Source: an uncultured Ignavibacteria bacterium
GTDB taxonomy: Bacteria > Bacteroidota > Ignavibacteria > Kapaibacteriales > Kapaibacteriaceae
Assembly: GCA_937870915.1 (NCBI GenBank)
Contig: CALMZQ010000067.1
Span: forward strand, 1-49,971
Length of the DNA stretch: 49,971 nucleotides
Reading direction: 5' to 3'
Below, piece by piece: positions 39,640 to 49,334 of the stretch. The position numbers and the translations under genes are program-made. The first letter of the stretch is position 1. Every line of letters begins with the position of its first letter. Below the pieces are notes generated by a model. That model made no database searches. It was given only the letters and a program-made list of their open reading frames with translations, and was not told the DNA's origin.

Positions 39640-42024
39640 GTGTCAGTTCGTTTACTCCTTCGTCTCTTGATCCTCTTTTCGATCTCACTGCCATCACTGG
39701 CACAGGATACCATACAAGAGGGAACGCAGGTCATTCGCGGTACCGTGCTTGATGCCATTTCCAACAACTCCATCACAGGCGCAACCGTAACGGTGATCGA
39801 GAATGGAAAGACAATCAAGGGGGCGATCGTAAAAAAGAATGGCACGTTTCGTATCGCTGGGGTGCCCCTTGGACGGAAGATCGTGAAGATCACGATGATC
39901 GGCTACGAACCCTATGTAAACGACAACGTCCTTGTTACTGCGGGCAAGGAAGTGGTGATGAGTGTTGTCCTTAATGAGGCGTATTCCACTTCAAAAGAAG
40001 TCGAAGTTGTCTATGATCGGATGGCGGATGATGCCATCACGAACAGTGAATACACATCGGTATCTGCACGTGCTTTCAACCTAGAGGATACGAAGAGATA
40101 CGCAGGGTCGTTGGGCGATCCCTCGCGCATGGCACAGAACTTTGCCGGTGTTGTTGGTGCCAATGATAGTCGTAATGACATTGTAGTGCGCGGTAACTCA
40201 CCCGCCGGAATGCTCTGGCAGATGGAGGGCATGATCATCCCGAACCCGAACCACTTTGGTTCACTCAACAGCACAGGTGGCCCTGTGAGTATGCTCAACA
40301 ACAATGTCCTCGAAAAATCAGACTTCATGACCAGCGCTTTTCCGTCACCATACGGGAATGCACTCTCCGGTGTCTTCGATCTGCGCATGCGCAATGGTAA
40401 TCCCGAGAAGTATGAATTCGTTGGCCAAGTTGGCTTTAATGGCTTTGAGCTCGGTGCTGAAGGTCCGGCCTGGGAGAATAGTTCCTTTGTTGCCAACTAC
40501 CGCTACTCAACTCTTGGTGTGTTTAAGACCCTGGGTATCAACTTCGGCACTGGGTCGGCCGTGCCGGACTATCAAGATGCAAACCTAAAACTCACATCAA
40601 AGATCGGTGAGTGGGGCACCCTTACACTTTTTGGTACAGGCGGAAAGAGTGATGTTGCATTCTATGGAAATGACATCGACACAACGGTAGTTGATCTTTA
40701 TGGAGACCCCGACAGAAACACCGAGGTAGAGTATCAAACAGGATGGATGGGTCTTTCGTATGAACACATCCTCAACGAGAATACCTTCGCAAAAATCTTG
40801 GTTGGTGCTTCCGGTACCTATGAGCAATACAAGGGCGACTCGATCAATCAGCAAACTCGTCAGGCATATCACGACGAAGAAGCAGAGCTCACAACAACGC
40901 GCTATAGTATCGCCGGTAACATCCGGCATAAGTTTTCGAATCGAACATCGATCACAGGGGGCTTCTTTGTTGACCGCACGATGTACGATCTCTATCGGAT
41001 AGAGAACATTGGATTGAGTAATGAGCTCGTGAATATTGATATCGAAGACAACGCCACGCTCTCTCAGGGTTACGCTCAGCTGCGGACGCGACTCACCGAG
41101 GAAATCACATTCAATGCAGGACTCCATGCACAGTATTACACATTGGGCGATGCCGTTGCTATAGAGCCCCGTGCAGGTATTGTGTGGAGTCTATCACCAA
41201 CAATGAGCCTCAACGCCGGATATGGTCTGCATAGTCAAGCCCAAAACATCTACGTCTATAACGTACAAGAGCCAGATTCTGCCGGAACACTTGTCCGAAG
41301 TAATCTCGATCTTGGTTTCACGCGGAGTCACCATGCCGTGCTCGGCTATGATTGGTTCCTCAGCGATGACATTCGACTGCGTGTTGAAACCTACTACCAG
41401 TGGCTCTTCGACGTACCGATCGAACGAACTCCTTCAAGCTTCTCTGCCATTAACACTGGTGCCGGATTTGCTCCAAGCAATCAAGGCAACCTTGTGAATA
41501 GCGGGACCGGTCACAACGTTGGTCTTGAGCTCACCCTCGAACACTTCTTCCGTAACGGTCTGTACTTTCTCGTCACAGGGTCGTTCTTTGACTCACGGTA
41601 TGTTGCTTCGGACGGCATAGAACGAAATACAGCCTACAACACACGGTATGTTGCCAACATTCTCGGTGGCAAAGAATTCAACGTGGGAGACAACAATGTT
41701 ATTGCCCTAAATCTTAAGCTCAGTACAACTGGCGGACGGTATCTCACACCGATTGACCTCGAGGCATCGGCGGCTGCGGGACGTACCATCTATGATGAGA
41801 GTCAGGCCTACACTCAATTGCAAGACGCGTATTTCCGCATGGACGTGCGACTCTCGTATCGTATGGAGTTAGGCGCTTCAACGATGGAATTCTCTCTCGA
41901 CCTGCAGAATGTGACCAACAACCAGAACGTCTTCACACAGTCCTACAATCCTCGCACAGGCGGGATCACAACGGAATACCAACAGGGATTCTTCCCGGTT
42001 CCAACGTTCCGGTGGACCTTCTAA
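39640..42024 (+). CDS. TonB-dependent receptor with carboxypeptidase-regulatory-like N-domain
   Basis: A 794-residue outer-membrane receptor. A signal peptide (SVRLLLRLLILFSISLPSLAQ) is followed by a CarboxypepD_reg-like beta sandwich (residues ~30-115, IRGTVLDAISNNSITGATVTV). The plug contains NDIVVRGNSPAGMLWQMEG and the barrel ends FFPVPTFRWTF, with the final aromatic residue needed for assembly. The architecture is the SusC-like type, but no SusD partner is adjacent, so the substrate is open. GTG 39640 has GGAG at -9. It overlaps the convergent T9SS gene by 4 bases at the stops (CTAA). Confidence 0.88.
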   Translation: MSVRLLLRLLILFSISLPSLAQDTIQEGTQVIRGTVLDAISNNSITGATVTVIENGKTIKGAIVKKNGTFRIAGVPLGRKIVKITMIGYEPYVNDNVLVTAGKEVVMSVVLNEAYSTSKEVEVVYDRMADDAITNSEYTSVSARAFNLEDTKRYAGSLGDPSRMAQNFAGVVGANDSRNDIVVRGNSPAGMLWQMEGMIIPNPNHFGSLNSTGGPVSMLNNNVLEKSDFMTSAFPSPYGNALSGVFDLRMRNGNPEKYEFVGQVGFNGFELGAEGPAWENSSFVANYRYSTLGVFKTLGINFGTGSAVPDYQDANLKLTSKIGEWGTLTLFGTGGKSDVAFYGNDIDTTVVDLYGDPDRNTEVEYQTGWMGLSYEHILNENTFAKILVGASGTYEQYKGDSINQQTRQAYHDEEAELTTTRYSIAGNIRHKFSNRTSITGGFFVDRTMYDLYRIENIGLSNELVNIDIEDNATLSQGYAQLRTRLTEEITFNAGLHAQYYTLGDAVAIEPRAGIVWSLSPTMSLNAGYGLHSQAQNIYVYNVQEPDSAGTLVRSNLDLGFTRSHHAVLGYDWFLSDDIRLRVETYYQWLFDVPIERTPSSFSAINTGAGFAPSNQGNLVNSGTGHNVGLELTLEHFFRNGLYFLVTGSFFDSRYVASDGIERNTAYNTRYVANILGGKEFNVGDNNVIALNLKLSTTGGRYLTPIDLEASAAAGRTIYDESQAYTQLQDAYFRMDVRLSYRMELGASTMEFSLDLQNVTNNQNVFTQSYNPRTGGITTEYQQGFFPVPTFRWTF

Positions 42025-44138
42025 CGCATCACCGTTACCATCTTCACGCTTGTGAAGCCGTGAGAGATGCTGCGGAGCATGTAACGTCCCACAGGCAACG
42101 CAGACACATCAATAGCAACATGATGTTCTCCTGCACTGAGTTCGTGTGCAACATGTTCCCATACAACAGAACCCGTGAGGTTCACAAGCTGAAGGTTCAC
42201 AGGTGAATTGTCTGTGAGAGAGATGGTAACGTTCGATTCTGTTGAAGCGGGGTTTGGCCATACGGAGATCGCGAGAGACTGATTACCTGGGGTTCCTACC
42301 AATTCGTCCACACCCGTCGTGATCACCGTTCCAATGCGCCCCTTACCCATGTCATAGAACGTGCCACTTGCTGAACTTCGAAGAGCACAGCAACGAATCA
42401 TGTATTCGATTGCACCTTCGTTGCTCAGAGAGTCTTGGTAGGAGGTTGACGTGATTGGATAGGTAGTAAGGAGCGTCCAGCGACGTGCTCCAGCAATTCT
42501 GCGGAAGACCATATACCCTTGTACATCGCCCACGGGTTTCAACCATGTGAGCTTGACCTTGTTGGGATAGTCTGTCTGCGCCGTTAGGGTTCCTACAACG
42601 GCAACGGGCTTTGTGAATGCACGCAGGGTAGGGTCACCCATCAATGCGATGTGTACACCACGGTCGCCGATAGATGCAATGGCCAGTCCGTTCTGTTGTT
42701 GAACAATGTTCGGAATGTAATTCCCGAACTGATTGCCAAAGATCGTGCGATTGTTCTGAGAAATGCGTGTGCTATAACCAATGGTCTCGCCTAAAGCCAT
42801 GTGATGGAGGTACCAATGCGGACGTCCGGACCATGCACTTGTTAAGACCTTGGGGGATGAAGCAATGGCTGCACGCAAGAAGTTATTCGTGGTGTTGTAA
42901 TCGCCGAAGTAGCTGCCAAACAGCATTGTAAAGACAGCATTCACTGGTTTGGAAGCAAGTTCTGTGGAATTCCCAACGCCCCCTGCTGAAACGTCTGTTC
43001 CACCACCACAGCCATAGCCGAGCAATATCGTTGTTGGACCTGCAAGATCTGTAAAGAAGTCTCCGGCCCTCACGGTTGTATCTGAACCAAACACGCTGAA
43101 TGATCGCCATGCCGATGCTGCGAAGACCTCTCCGTAGGACCCAAAGTTGTCGTCGATCACACCACCCACAGCAACGTTCCAGGTATTGGACCGATACGCG
43201 TGGTTCTTGGCTAGGTACTGTTGGAGCAACTCCGTTTCGCTCTTGGCAAAGGCCGGCATGTCAAAGAAATCGATGCGACCTACTGGTATGTCGACATCTG
43301 TACTGAACTGACTCTGATCGTATTTCCCATCCTTAGGTACATTGCGATTGGCTGGACGTACATTCGTAGGTGACGTTGTGATGTTATCCGTGTAGTTGCC
43401 ATCAACATCGCCGTATGTTCCATCGGCAGGCCATGCGCCTTGATGATCCGGGTGGCCGTCCGGTGCGATATTGCCTCCATAGGGGACGGGGACCCTGCCA
43501 ATGAGGATCAGTCCGCCAAGATCACGTGGACCTGCATTCCACTCTTCCTTGATGATCTCTCTCACGCGTCGCACCTTCGCCGAGTCAAGTGCCTCTGCTC
43601 TTGGTACGCTACGAACGGTAACCTCCCACCCTTCATTCGCAAGATCTTGTGCAAGTATGTCCAGCCCCGACGTAAGGGGCGCTTGCATCGTTGAGTCTAC
43701 AAGGACAAGGATACGTTCCCTTCTGGATGGAGGCGCTTCTATACCACTGACGATGTATCCCGTTCCGTAGAAGTAGGTGTAGATGGGTGTATTCGATACA
43801 GTATCGAGTCCTGTACGTTTCTTGTTATAGCGGAACACACGATACTCATACGCCGTGCCGGTCTTCACCGTTTGGTCCGTCCATTGTGTGCCTGCGCCGA
43901 CGACTGAATCAAGGATCTCAGTAGGGAACACAGCAGCTTCTTTCGTCTTTCGCCAGATATACACGAATTGTTGATTGGCGTCGCTATTCCAATGCAGCGT
44001 AATGCGTGGTGTGGGCTTATCCCCCACAGTGGCCGAGAGCAATACGGCCATTTCTTTTGGGGATTGAGCACTTAGTTGGGAGGGGGCGAGCACAACGCAG
44101 GCCACAAGTGTTGCCACAACAACGGTCAAAAGACGCAT
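42021..44138 (-). CDS. Secreted C25-like (gingipain-type) protein with T9SS tail, catalytic dyad apparently missing
   Basis: A 705-residue exported protein. After the signal peptide (to ~25) there is a fibronectin III-like domain (TPRITLHWNSDANQQFVYIW), then a caspase-like alpha/beta region resembling peptidase family C25 (ILVLVDSTMQAPL, LGGLILIGRVPVPY, DIPVGRIDFF, ~145-290). A second Fn3-like domain (~515-585) and a T9SS type A tail (WPNPASTESNVTISL, LPVGRYMLRS) follow. Where C25 enzymes have a GHG-type His and a Cys, this protein reads GYGCGGG (374-380) and FGSYFGDY (407-414). So the usual His/Cys dyad is not evident and it may be a non-peptidase. The alignment is by eye. Confidence 0.72.
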   Translation of the reverse strand: MRLLTVVVATLVACVVLAPSQLSAQSPKEMAVLLSATVGDKPTPRITLHWNSDANQQFVYIWRKTKEAAVFPTEILDSVVGAGTQWTDQTVKTGTAYEYRVFRYNKKRTGLDTVSNTPIYTYFYGTGYIVSGIEAPPSRRERILVLVDSTMQAPLTSGLDILAQDLANEGWEVTVRSVPRAEALDSAKVRRVREIIKEEWNAGPRDLGGLILIGRVPVPYGGNIAPDGHPDHQGAWPADGTYGDVDGNYTDNITTSPTNVRPANRNVPKDGKYDQSQFSTDVDIPVGRIDFFDMPAFAKSETELLQQYLAKNHAYRSNTWNVAVGGVIDDNFGSYGEVFAASAWRSFSVFGSDTTVRAGDFFTDLAGPTTILLGYGCGGGTDVSAGGVGNSTELASKPVNAVFTMLFGSYFGDYNTTNNFLRAAIASSPKVLTSAWSGRPHWYLHHMALGETIGYSTRISQNNRTIFGNQFGNYIPNIVQQQNGLAIASIGDRGVHIALMGDPTLRAFTKPVAVVGTLTAQTDYPNKVKLTWLKPVGDVQGYMVFRRIAGARRWTLLTTYPITSTSYQDSLSNEGAIEYMIRCCALRSSASGTFYDMGKGRIGTVITTGVDELVGTPGNQSLAISVWPNPASTESNVTISLTDNSPVNLQLVNLTGSVVWEHVAHELSAGEHHVAIDVSALPVGRYMLRSISHGFTSVKMVTVMR

Positions 44139-44287
44139 ATCGGTGATCTCATTGAGGTGTACTTCAATGCCCGAAAGATAACACCGACAGGGCTGCGTGA
44201 AACTACGGAGTTCGTATCTTTCACCTGTGCCGTAACCCTTGCCCGCGGTGGCGGTTCTTCGTCAGTACTTCCAGAATGGACCAGCCT

Positions 44288-47200
44288 ATGAGCGCATGGA
44301 TTCGCGTTCTCCTTCTCTCTGCGTGTTGCCTGCTTTCTGTGCCCGTACAGGCGCAGTTTCCGCCTGCGTGTGATTCGCGTAAGGAGTGTATTGGGCAAGC
44401 TGTGACATTTAGCGTTACGAGTGGACGGAATGCGCACTTTCTTGAGCTTCTGAGAAATCCAGTCAGGGCTCGTCAAACTGCCATGACGTTTGAGATGTGG
44501 GTGCGCGTGGACCGTCAGGCCGGACTTCGCCAGTACCTCGCCGGCTTGTGGGGACCGAACAGTGACTTCAATGATGTCTTCGTTCTTTACATAGACGAGA
44601 ACGACCAGTTAACGTTCGAAGTCAATAGTGATGTAGCCACTCTTCAAAGCGTAGACAATACGATCGTTCGCGCAAGTGCCCAAGTGCTCTATTCCGGGTG
44701 GCACCACGTTGCTGCCGTCTTCGATGGGGCAACACAAAGTGTGTCGATCTATATCGACGGAGCCCTCACTGCCGGGCCGGTATCCAACCCGACCTATCCG
44801 GCACAATACCTGAAGCCCCTTGACAGGCCGGACCTGCCGCTCTTGATTGGTTCATTTAACGGTATGGCTGATAATCAGAATCTCTACCGCACATTGCTTG
44901 GCCAAGTGGATGAGATCCGCGTGTGGGACCGTGTACTTACGGCTTCAGAGATCAACTGTCAGAAGGAACGTTCGCTCAACGGTAACGAGGCCGGACTCCG
45001 CGCCTACCTGAGATGTAATGAACCACTTAACAACATCAACAACTGTTGCGACGCAACAGGGAACGGCCACACAGGTCAGCTACGTTCCGGCGCATCGAAT
45101 AAAGCCTCATCGCGTGTTGCTCCGCGGACGCTCAGTGTAAGTCCAACGTCGATCACTGAAGAGATCAAGTGCGACACAACGAAGTCGTGGACATTTGTGT
45201 TGACAGATACCGCCGCATGTGGAAGTGCAGCAGCTCTCGTTATGCGGGGTCCGGAAGCTGCGAACTTCACCATCGTACCGACAAACATTACACTTACACC
45301 GGGTGTGCCAGTCTCCGTTACGGTCACGTATCGCGGAGTCAACGTAGGCAACTTCATCGACACACTCGAAATACGTCCAACAAACCGTTGTGGACTTCCC
45401 AACACACGTATTCGATTCGAACTCAATCGTATCACGGAGATCGGAATCTCGCGTGGCAGGATCACCTATGATTCGTTATGGGTTGGATGTACAACCACAC
45501 CATACATCGACTCTTTGATCCAGATCTGCAATACATCGGATCAGATCGGTCAACCGCGCACACTCACAATCAGCAACATGGCAGCCAAGGAGCCCCTTGG
45601 ATACAGAGTGATCGGTGTGACATTCCCGTTCACCTTGGCTCCGGGACAATGCACAACGGTGGTTGTCCGTTGTCTTGTGCGCGATACAACGGCAGACTAT
45701 CTCGATACGTTACAGATCTTTTCCGACGATAAGTGTCAGCGCACACCACTGCGAGTTGCTCTTGTTGGACGTTCGCAAGAAGTGATCTCTATACGTTCTA
45801 CGGACGGACAGAGCAGAATCGATACACTGCGATTTGAGCCCACGTGTCCCGGACTCTTGAGTGCACCCAAGAATTACACGTGGCAGAATTTGACGCTCAC
45901 TCCCATCCAGATCGATACGATCATCATACCAAAAGACTTTACACACTATCGTATCCGATTGCCGTTCGCACTGAATCCCAAGACGGGTTATCCACCCAAT
46001 GCCGTGAGATTCTTGCCACGTCAGCCCGGCGTAGTCTTTGACTCTATTGTGATTCGAACCAAGATCCAGGGATGTGTGGTAGAGAAGAAACTGTATGTAA
46101 CCGGACGTGGTCTCGACAACAAAGTAGAGTGGTCTGTGAGTGGCCTCGTGGACTTTGGCAACGTGATCGTTGGTCAACAGCGAACGCTCACGGTTACGGC
46201 TCGCAACAACAGCAAATTCGATGCTCTCAACGTTGCACTCTATGTTGAAAGGGGCGAATCATTTGCCCTGTTGAATGGAACGGGTCGGAGCATAAGGCCC
46301 GGTGATTCAACGGTGATCCCGGTAACCTTCCGCCCAACGGATTCACTGGTGTATATCGATAGGCTGTGTTTGTTTGAAACACGGTGCTACACGGTTGACT
46401 GCATCGATCTGCGAGGCAAGGGTATTCTGCAAACATTCCGCCCGAGTCCGCTTGTTCTCGAAACACAGAACGTGATCGCATGTTCTGAGCGAGAAGATTC
46501 CGTCTATATCGTGAATCTGTCCAACCAAGCGGCAACGATTGATTCACTGACCTTTGTTGATCAGAGTGGTGGACGTCTTACGGTCCTTGATCCACCGCTA
46601 CCTTGGGTGAATAAAGCCATCACGATCCCTGCCCGCGACTCAGCTTTGTTCAAAACGCGGTATCGACCGAATGATGTAACACAGGATCGTGCAGATCGTG
46701 CCTATATCCGATATCGCTCTATCGACCGTGCAGAGTGGCAGGTACAGATCATCGGCACATCGGCAACACCAAAACTTTTTGTGACTCAGCTCACAGCATT
46801 TGGTATTGCAGAAGTAGGGGATGTACGTCGGGCACAAGTGATCGTTGAGAATACATCATCGTTGCCGGTGAGACTGGATAGTCTCTCTATCGGTGCCGGG
46901 TTTGTGATCCTCGGAACAAGTCGCCCCCTGCCCCTTACTCTAGCTCCGAGAGATTCTATCCGTGTTGACATTGAATTCCGTCCGGATGCAGCACGAACAT
47001 TTGATGCAGACCTTATTGCGTACTCCACGGACCCGTGTGTGATACGTGGGGTTGGCAAGTTGAATGGTCGAGGAGTGATCCTCAAGCTCGAGAGCGCATT
47101 AAGCTTGGTGAACTTCGGATATGTTCGTCCATGTGAGTGTATCGAACGGACCATCGAATTGCTCAATGGTTCTCAGGTCTTTGATATGACTGTTGATTCG

Positions 47201-49327
47201 ATGTGGATCGATTCGACAGGTGTGCCTGGTGGCAAACCGCAGTTCTATACGTGGCGGTCAAAGTTCTCGCCAACAGGAGTTGTACCATACACCATTCCGC
47301 CAGGAGAACGAGACACAGTGATCCTGTCCTTCTGTCCGCGTACACCTGCCGAGACTGCTCAGATGGAATGCCGAGCCGCTCTACATGTGAAGGCATATGG
47401 ATCACAATGGAGCGCAGAACTTGAGACGTTCCTTATTGGAAAGCGCTCTCTCACCTTCCGTCCTACTCCATCCTCCATTCAGTTCCCATCCGGCGTTGTT
47501 GATGTATTGAGTCCAACAGCATTGAGTGTTGTTGTGAAGATCCCTGATTTCACGTTGAATCCAGGTCAGGATAGGGTTGTGATAGACTCTATCACCTTTG
47601 AACCCAATGAACGCGTCTTCTTCCTTGACGCACCGCTCACGTTCCCGCAAACCATCGATCCCGGAGATTCGCTTACGATCACACTTCGACAACGTCCTCG
47701 TGCGCCGCGCGACTACCGTGCCCGCATGAAGCTGTGGATGAGCACCCCATGCGTAGGCTGGGATACAACAGTCCTTGTGCGCGGAGCAGGTTTTGCACAA
47801 ACAAAGGGGCTTCGCTTTGCTTTCGATCTCAACAGATCGGTTCCAGATACGTTTGCCATGGTATCGTGTGATACCCTTGCCGTACCAATCTATAGCTCCA
47901 TTAACATCGATGCATCTGTTGTGGACATCGGTATGCGTGTTGACTATGATTCAACACAATTGAGGCTTCTCGACGTAACAGCGCCGGTTCTTGGAAGCTT
48001 CTGTACATCGGCAACAGGGGGCGTGCAGTATAATCCATCGTTAACGTTTGCCCCTTCGCCGTATGGCGGACAACAACTCACGCTGAAGAATTTCTGTCGG
48101 ATCGACTCGCTCTCACCATTCGCTGTGATGCGATTTGTGACTGTGAACAACAATCGTGCTGATAGTAGGCTTACCATCGACAGTATCAACTTCGATACAG
48201 AAGATGTGATCCTCTACCGTCTCATCGCTACGGGCGATCGCGGCACGATTCTCGCCTTGAAGTCCGATATCAACATCACACAGCCAACGGCATTTGATTC
48301 AGTACGGATCCTTGACTGTGCAGAACGTACGATCACCGTCTTCAATACAGGTGATATCACCAACACGCTTGATCAAATGTTGGACCTGCCAGCATATACC
48401 TCTGTAGTCAGTTCCGTGCCTGCGCTAGGAGATTCGGTCTTTGCCGGAGATTCAGCAGTTGTAACACTTCGGTTCTGTCCGCGTGCAGAGCGCTTCGTGG
48501 ACACGAACGTAATCGCCGTGAGTGCCTTCCCGTGTGAGGTGCGAGATACAACAGCAGTAACGGGTTATGGGTATGCGCCCGAGTTGGATGTTGCTCTTGC
48601 TCCAACGCGTACACTCTTCATCCCAGATTCACTTACGGGTGTTATCGGCGATACAATTGAGGTGCCTGTGATGATCGAAAAGGACATTGCAGCAACCTAC
48701 AATGGCGTTACGTATTACATGAACGGTTTGAATTTTGATGTTGTGGTAGACTATGCACCGCGCTCACTGAAGTACATTGATGCCTCATTCCTCGCCGAGC
48801 CCAATGCAACAACCATCACACCAACACTTGGATCCGTTCTTATCGAAGTGCGAGGAGCAGATACTATCGCTGCCGGCACAATTGCAACGCTGCGATACGT
48901 AGCAATGGTACCAGAGGTCCAGTCAACTGACATCACTGTATCATCGAGCGGTTTTGTCTCTGACTCCCTGCAATTCCTCGATATTCTTCCGGCAGGGGGC
49001 AAGGCACCGTTTGTAACAGGCGGTAAGTGTGAGATCACGGTTGTGAAGTTCTCTACTGTTGGTACGCCACGTATGAACATCCATCCGCAGCCTGTACACG
49101 ATGATGCCGTTGTGACATTCAGAATGCAGGAGACCGTTCCCGTAACACTCGAGATCATCGATGCAAGGGGGCAGGTGGTAAAGAACCTCCTCGATGGCTC
49201 AGTGGTCCTGACTGGCGGCGAATACAGCGTCCGCGTTGGCACCGCCGATATGTCGAGCGGGATCTACTTTGTCCGCATCGGAGCGGGAATATTCAGCTCG
49301 GTTTCTTCCTTCATCATTGCAAAGTGA
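44288..49327 (+). CDS. Giant LamG-like, multi-repeat surface protein with T9SS tail
   Basis: A 1679-residue exported protein. A signal peptide (MSAWIRVLLLSACCLLSVPVQAQ) precedes a concanavalin-like LamG domain (~50-215, MTFEMWVRVDRQAGLRQYLAGL, GWHHVAAVFDG). From ~240 to ~1540 there are many ~100-residue Ig-like choice-of-anchor D/ASPM-SPD2-Hydin-type repeats (VTVTYRGVNVGNFIDTLEI, IPVTFRPTDSLVYIDRLCL, VDIEFRPDAARTFDADLIA) mixed with cohesin-like segments (DSTQLRLLDVTAPVLGSFC, VVDYAPRSLKYIDASFLAE). The last ~80 residues are a T9SS type A sorting domain (MNIHPQPVHDDAVVTF, SSGIYFVRIGAG). It probably forms a long surface or matrix adhesin. ATG 44288 was chosen over ATG 44276 for the signal peptide. 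Confidence 0.85.
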   Translation: MSAWIRVLLLSACCLLSVPVQAQFPPACDSRKECIGQAVTFSVTSGRNAHFLELLRNPVRARQTAMTFEMWVRVDRQAGLRQYLAGLWGPNSDFNDVFVLYIDENDQLTFEVNSDVATLQSVDNTIVRASAQVLYSGWHHVAAVFDGATQSVSIYIDGALTAGPVSNPTYPAQYLKPLDRPDLPLLIGSFNGMADNQNLYRTLLGQVDEIRVWDRVLTASEINCQKERSLNGNEAGLRAYLRCNEPLNNINNCCDATGNGHTGQLRSGASNKASSRVAPRTLSVSPTSITEEIKCDTTKSWTFVLTDTAACGSAAALVMRGPEAANFTIVPTNITLTPGVPVSVTVTYRGVNVGNFIDTLEIRPTNRCGLPNTRIRFELNRITEIGISRGRITYDSLWVGCTTTPYIDSLIQICNTSDQIGQPRTLTISNMAAKEPLGYRVIGVTFPFTLAPGQCTTVVVRCLVRDTTADYLDTLQIFSDDKCQRTPLRVALVGRSQEVISIRSTDGQSRIDTLRFEPTCPGLLSAPKNYTWQNLTLTPIQIDTIIIPKDFTHYRIRLPFALNPKTGYPPNAVRFLPRQPGVVFDSIVIRTKIQGCVVEKKLYVTGRGLDNKVEWSVSGLVDFGNVIVGQQRTLTVTARNNSKFDALNVALYVERGESFALLNGTGRSIRPGDSTVIPVTFRPTDSLVYIDRLCLFETRCYTVDCIDLRGKGILQTFRPSPLVLETQNVIACSEREDSVYIVNLSNQAATIDSLTFVDQSGGRLTVLDPPLPWVNKAITIPARDSALFKTRYRPNDVTQDRADRAYIRYRSIDRAEWQVQIIGTSATPKLFVTQLTAFGIAEVGDVRRAQVIVENTSSLPVRLDSLSIGAGFVILGTSRPLPLTLAPRDSIRVDIEFRPDAARTFDADLIAYSTDPCVIRGVGKLNGRGVILKLESALSLVNFGYVRPCECIERTIELLNGSQVFDMTVDSMWIDSTGVPGGKPQFYTWRSKFSPTGVVPYTIPPGERDTVILSFCPRTPAETAQMECRAALHVKAYGSQWSAELETFLIGKRSLTFRPTPSSIQFPSGVVDVLSPTALSVVVKIPDFTLNPGQDRVVIDSITFEPNERVFFLDAPLTFPQTIDPGDSLTITLRQRPRAPRDYRARMKLWMSTPCVGWDTTVLVRGAGFAQTKGLRFAFDLNRSVPDTFAMVSCDTLAVPIYSSINIDASVVDIGMRVDYDSTQLRLLDVTAPVLGSFCTSATGGVQYNPSLTFAPSPYGGQQLTLKNFCRIDSLSPFAVMRFVTVNNNRADSRLTIDSINFDTEDVILYRLIATGDRGTILALKSDINITQPTAFDSVRILDCAERTITVFNTGDITNTLDQMLDLPAYTSVVSSVPALGDSVFAGDSAVVTLRFCPRAERFVDTNVIAVSAFPCEVRDTTAVTGYGYAPELDVALAPTRTLFIPDSLTGVIGDTIEVPVMIEKDIAATYNGVTYYMNGLNFDVVVDYAPRSLKYIDASFLAEPNATTITPTLGSVLIEVRGADTIAAGTIATLRYVAMVPEVQSTDITVSSSGFVSDSLQFLDILPAGGKAPFVTGGKCEITVVKFSTVGTPRMNIHPQPVHDDAVVTFRMQETVPVTLEIIDARGQVVKNLLDGSVVLTGGEYSVRVGTADMSSGIYFVRIGAGIFSSVSSFIIAK

Positions 49328-49334
49328 CCCTAGG

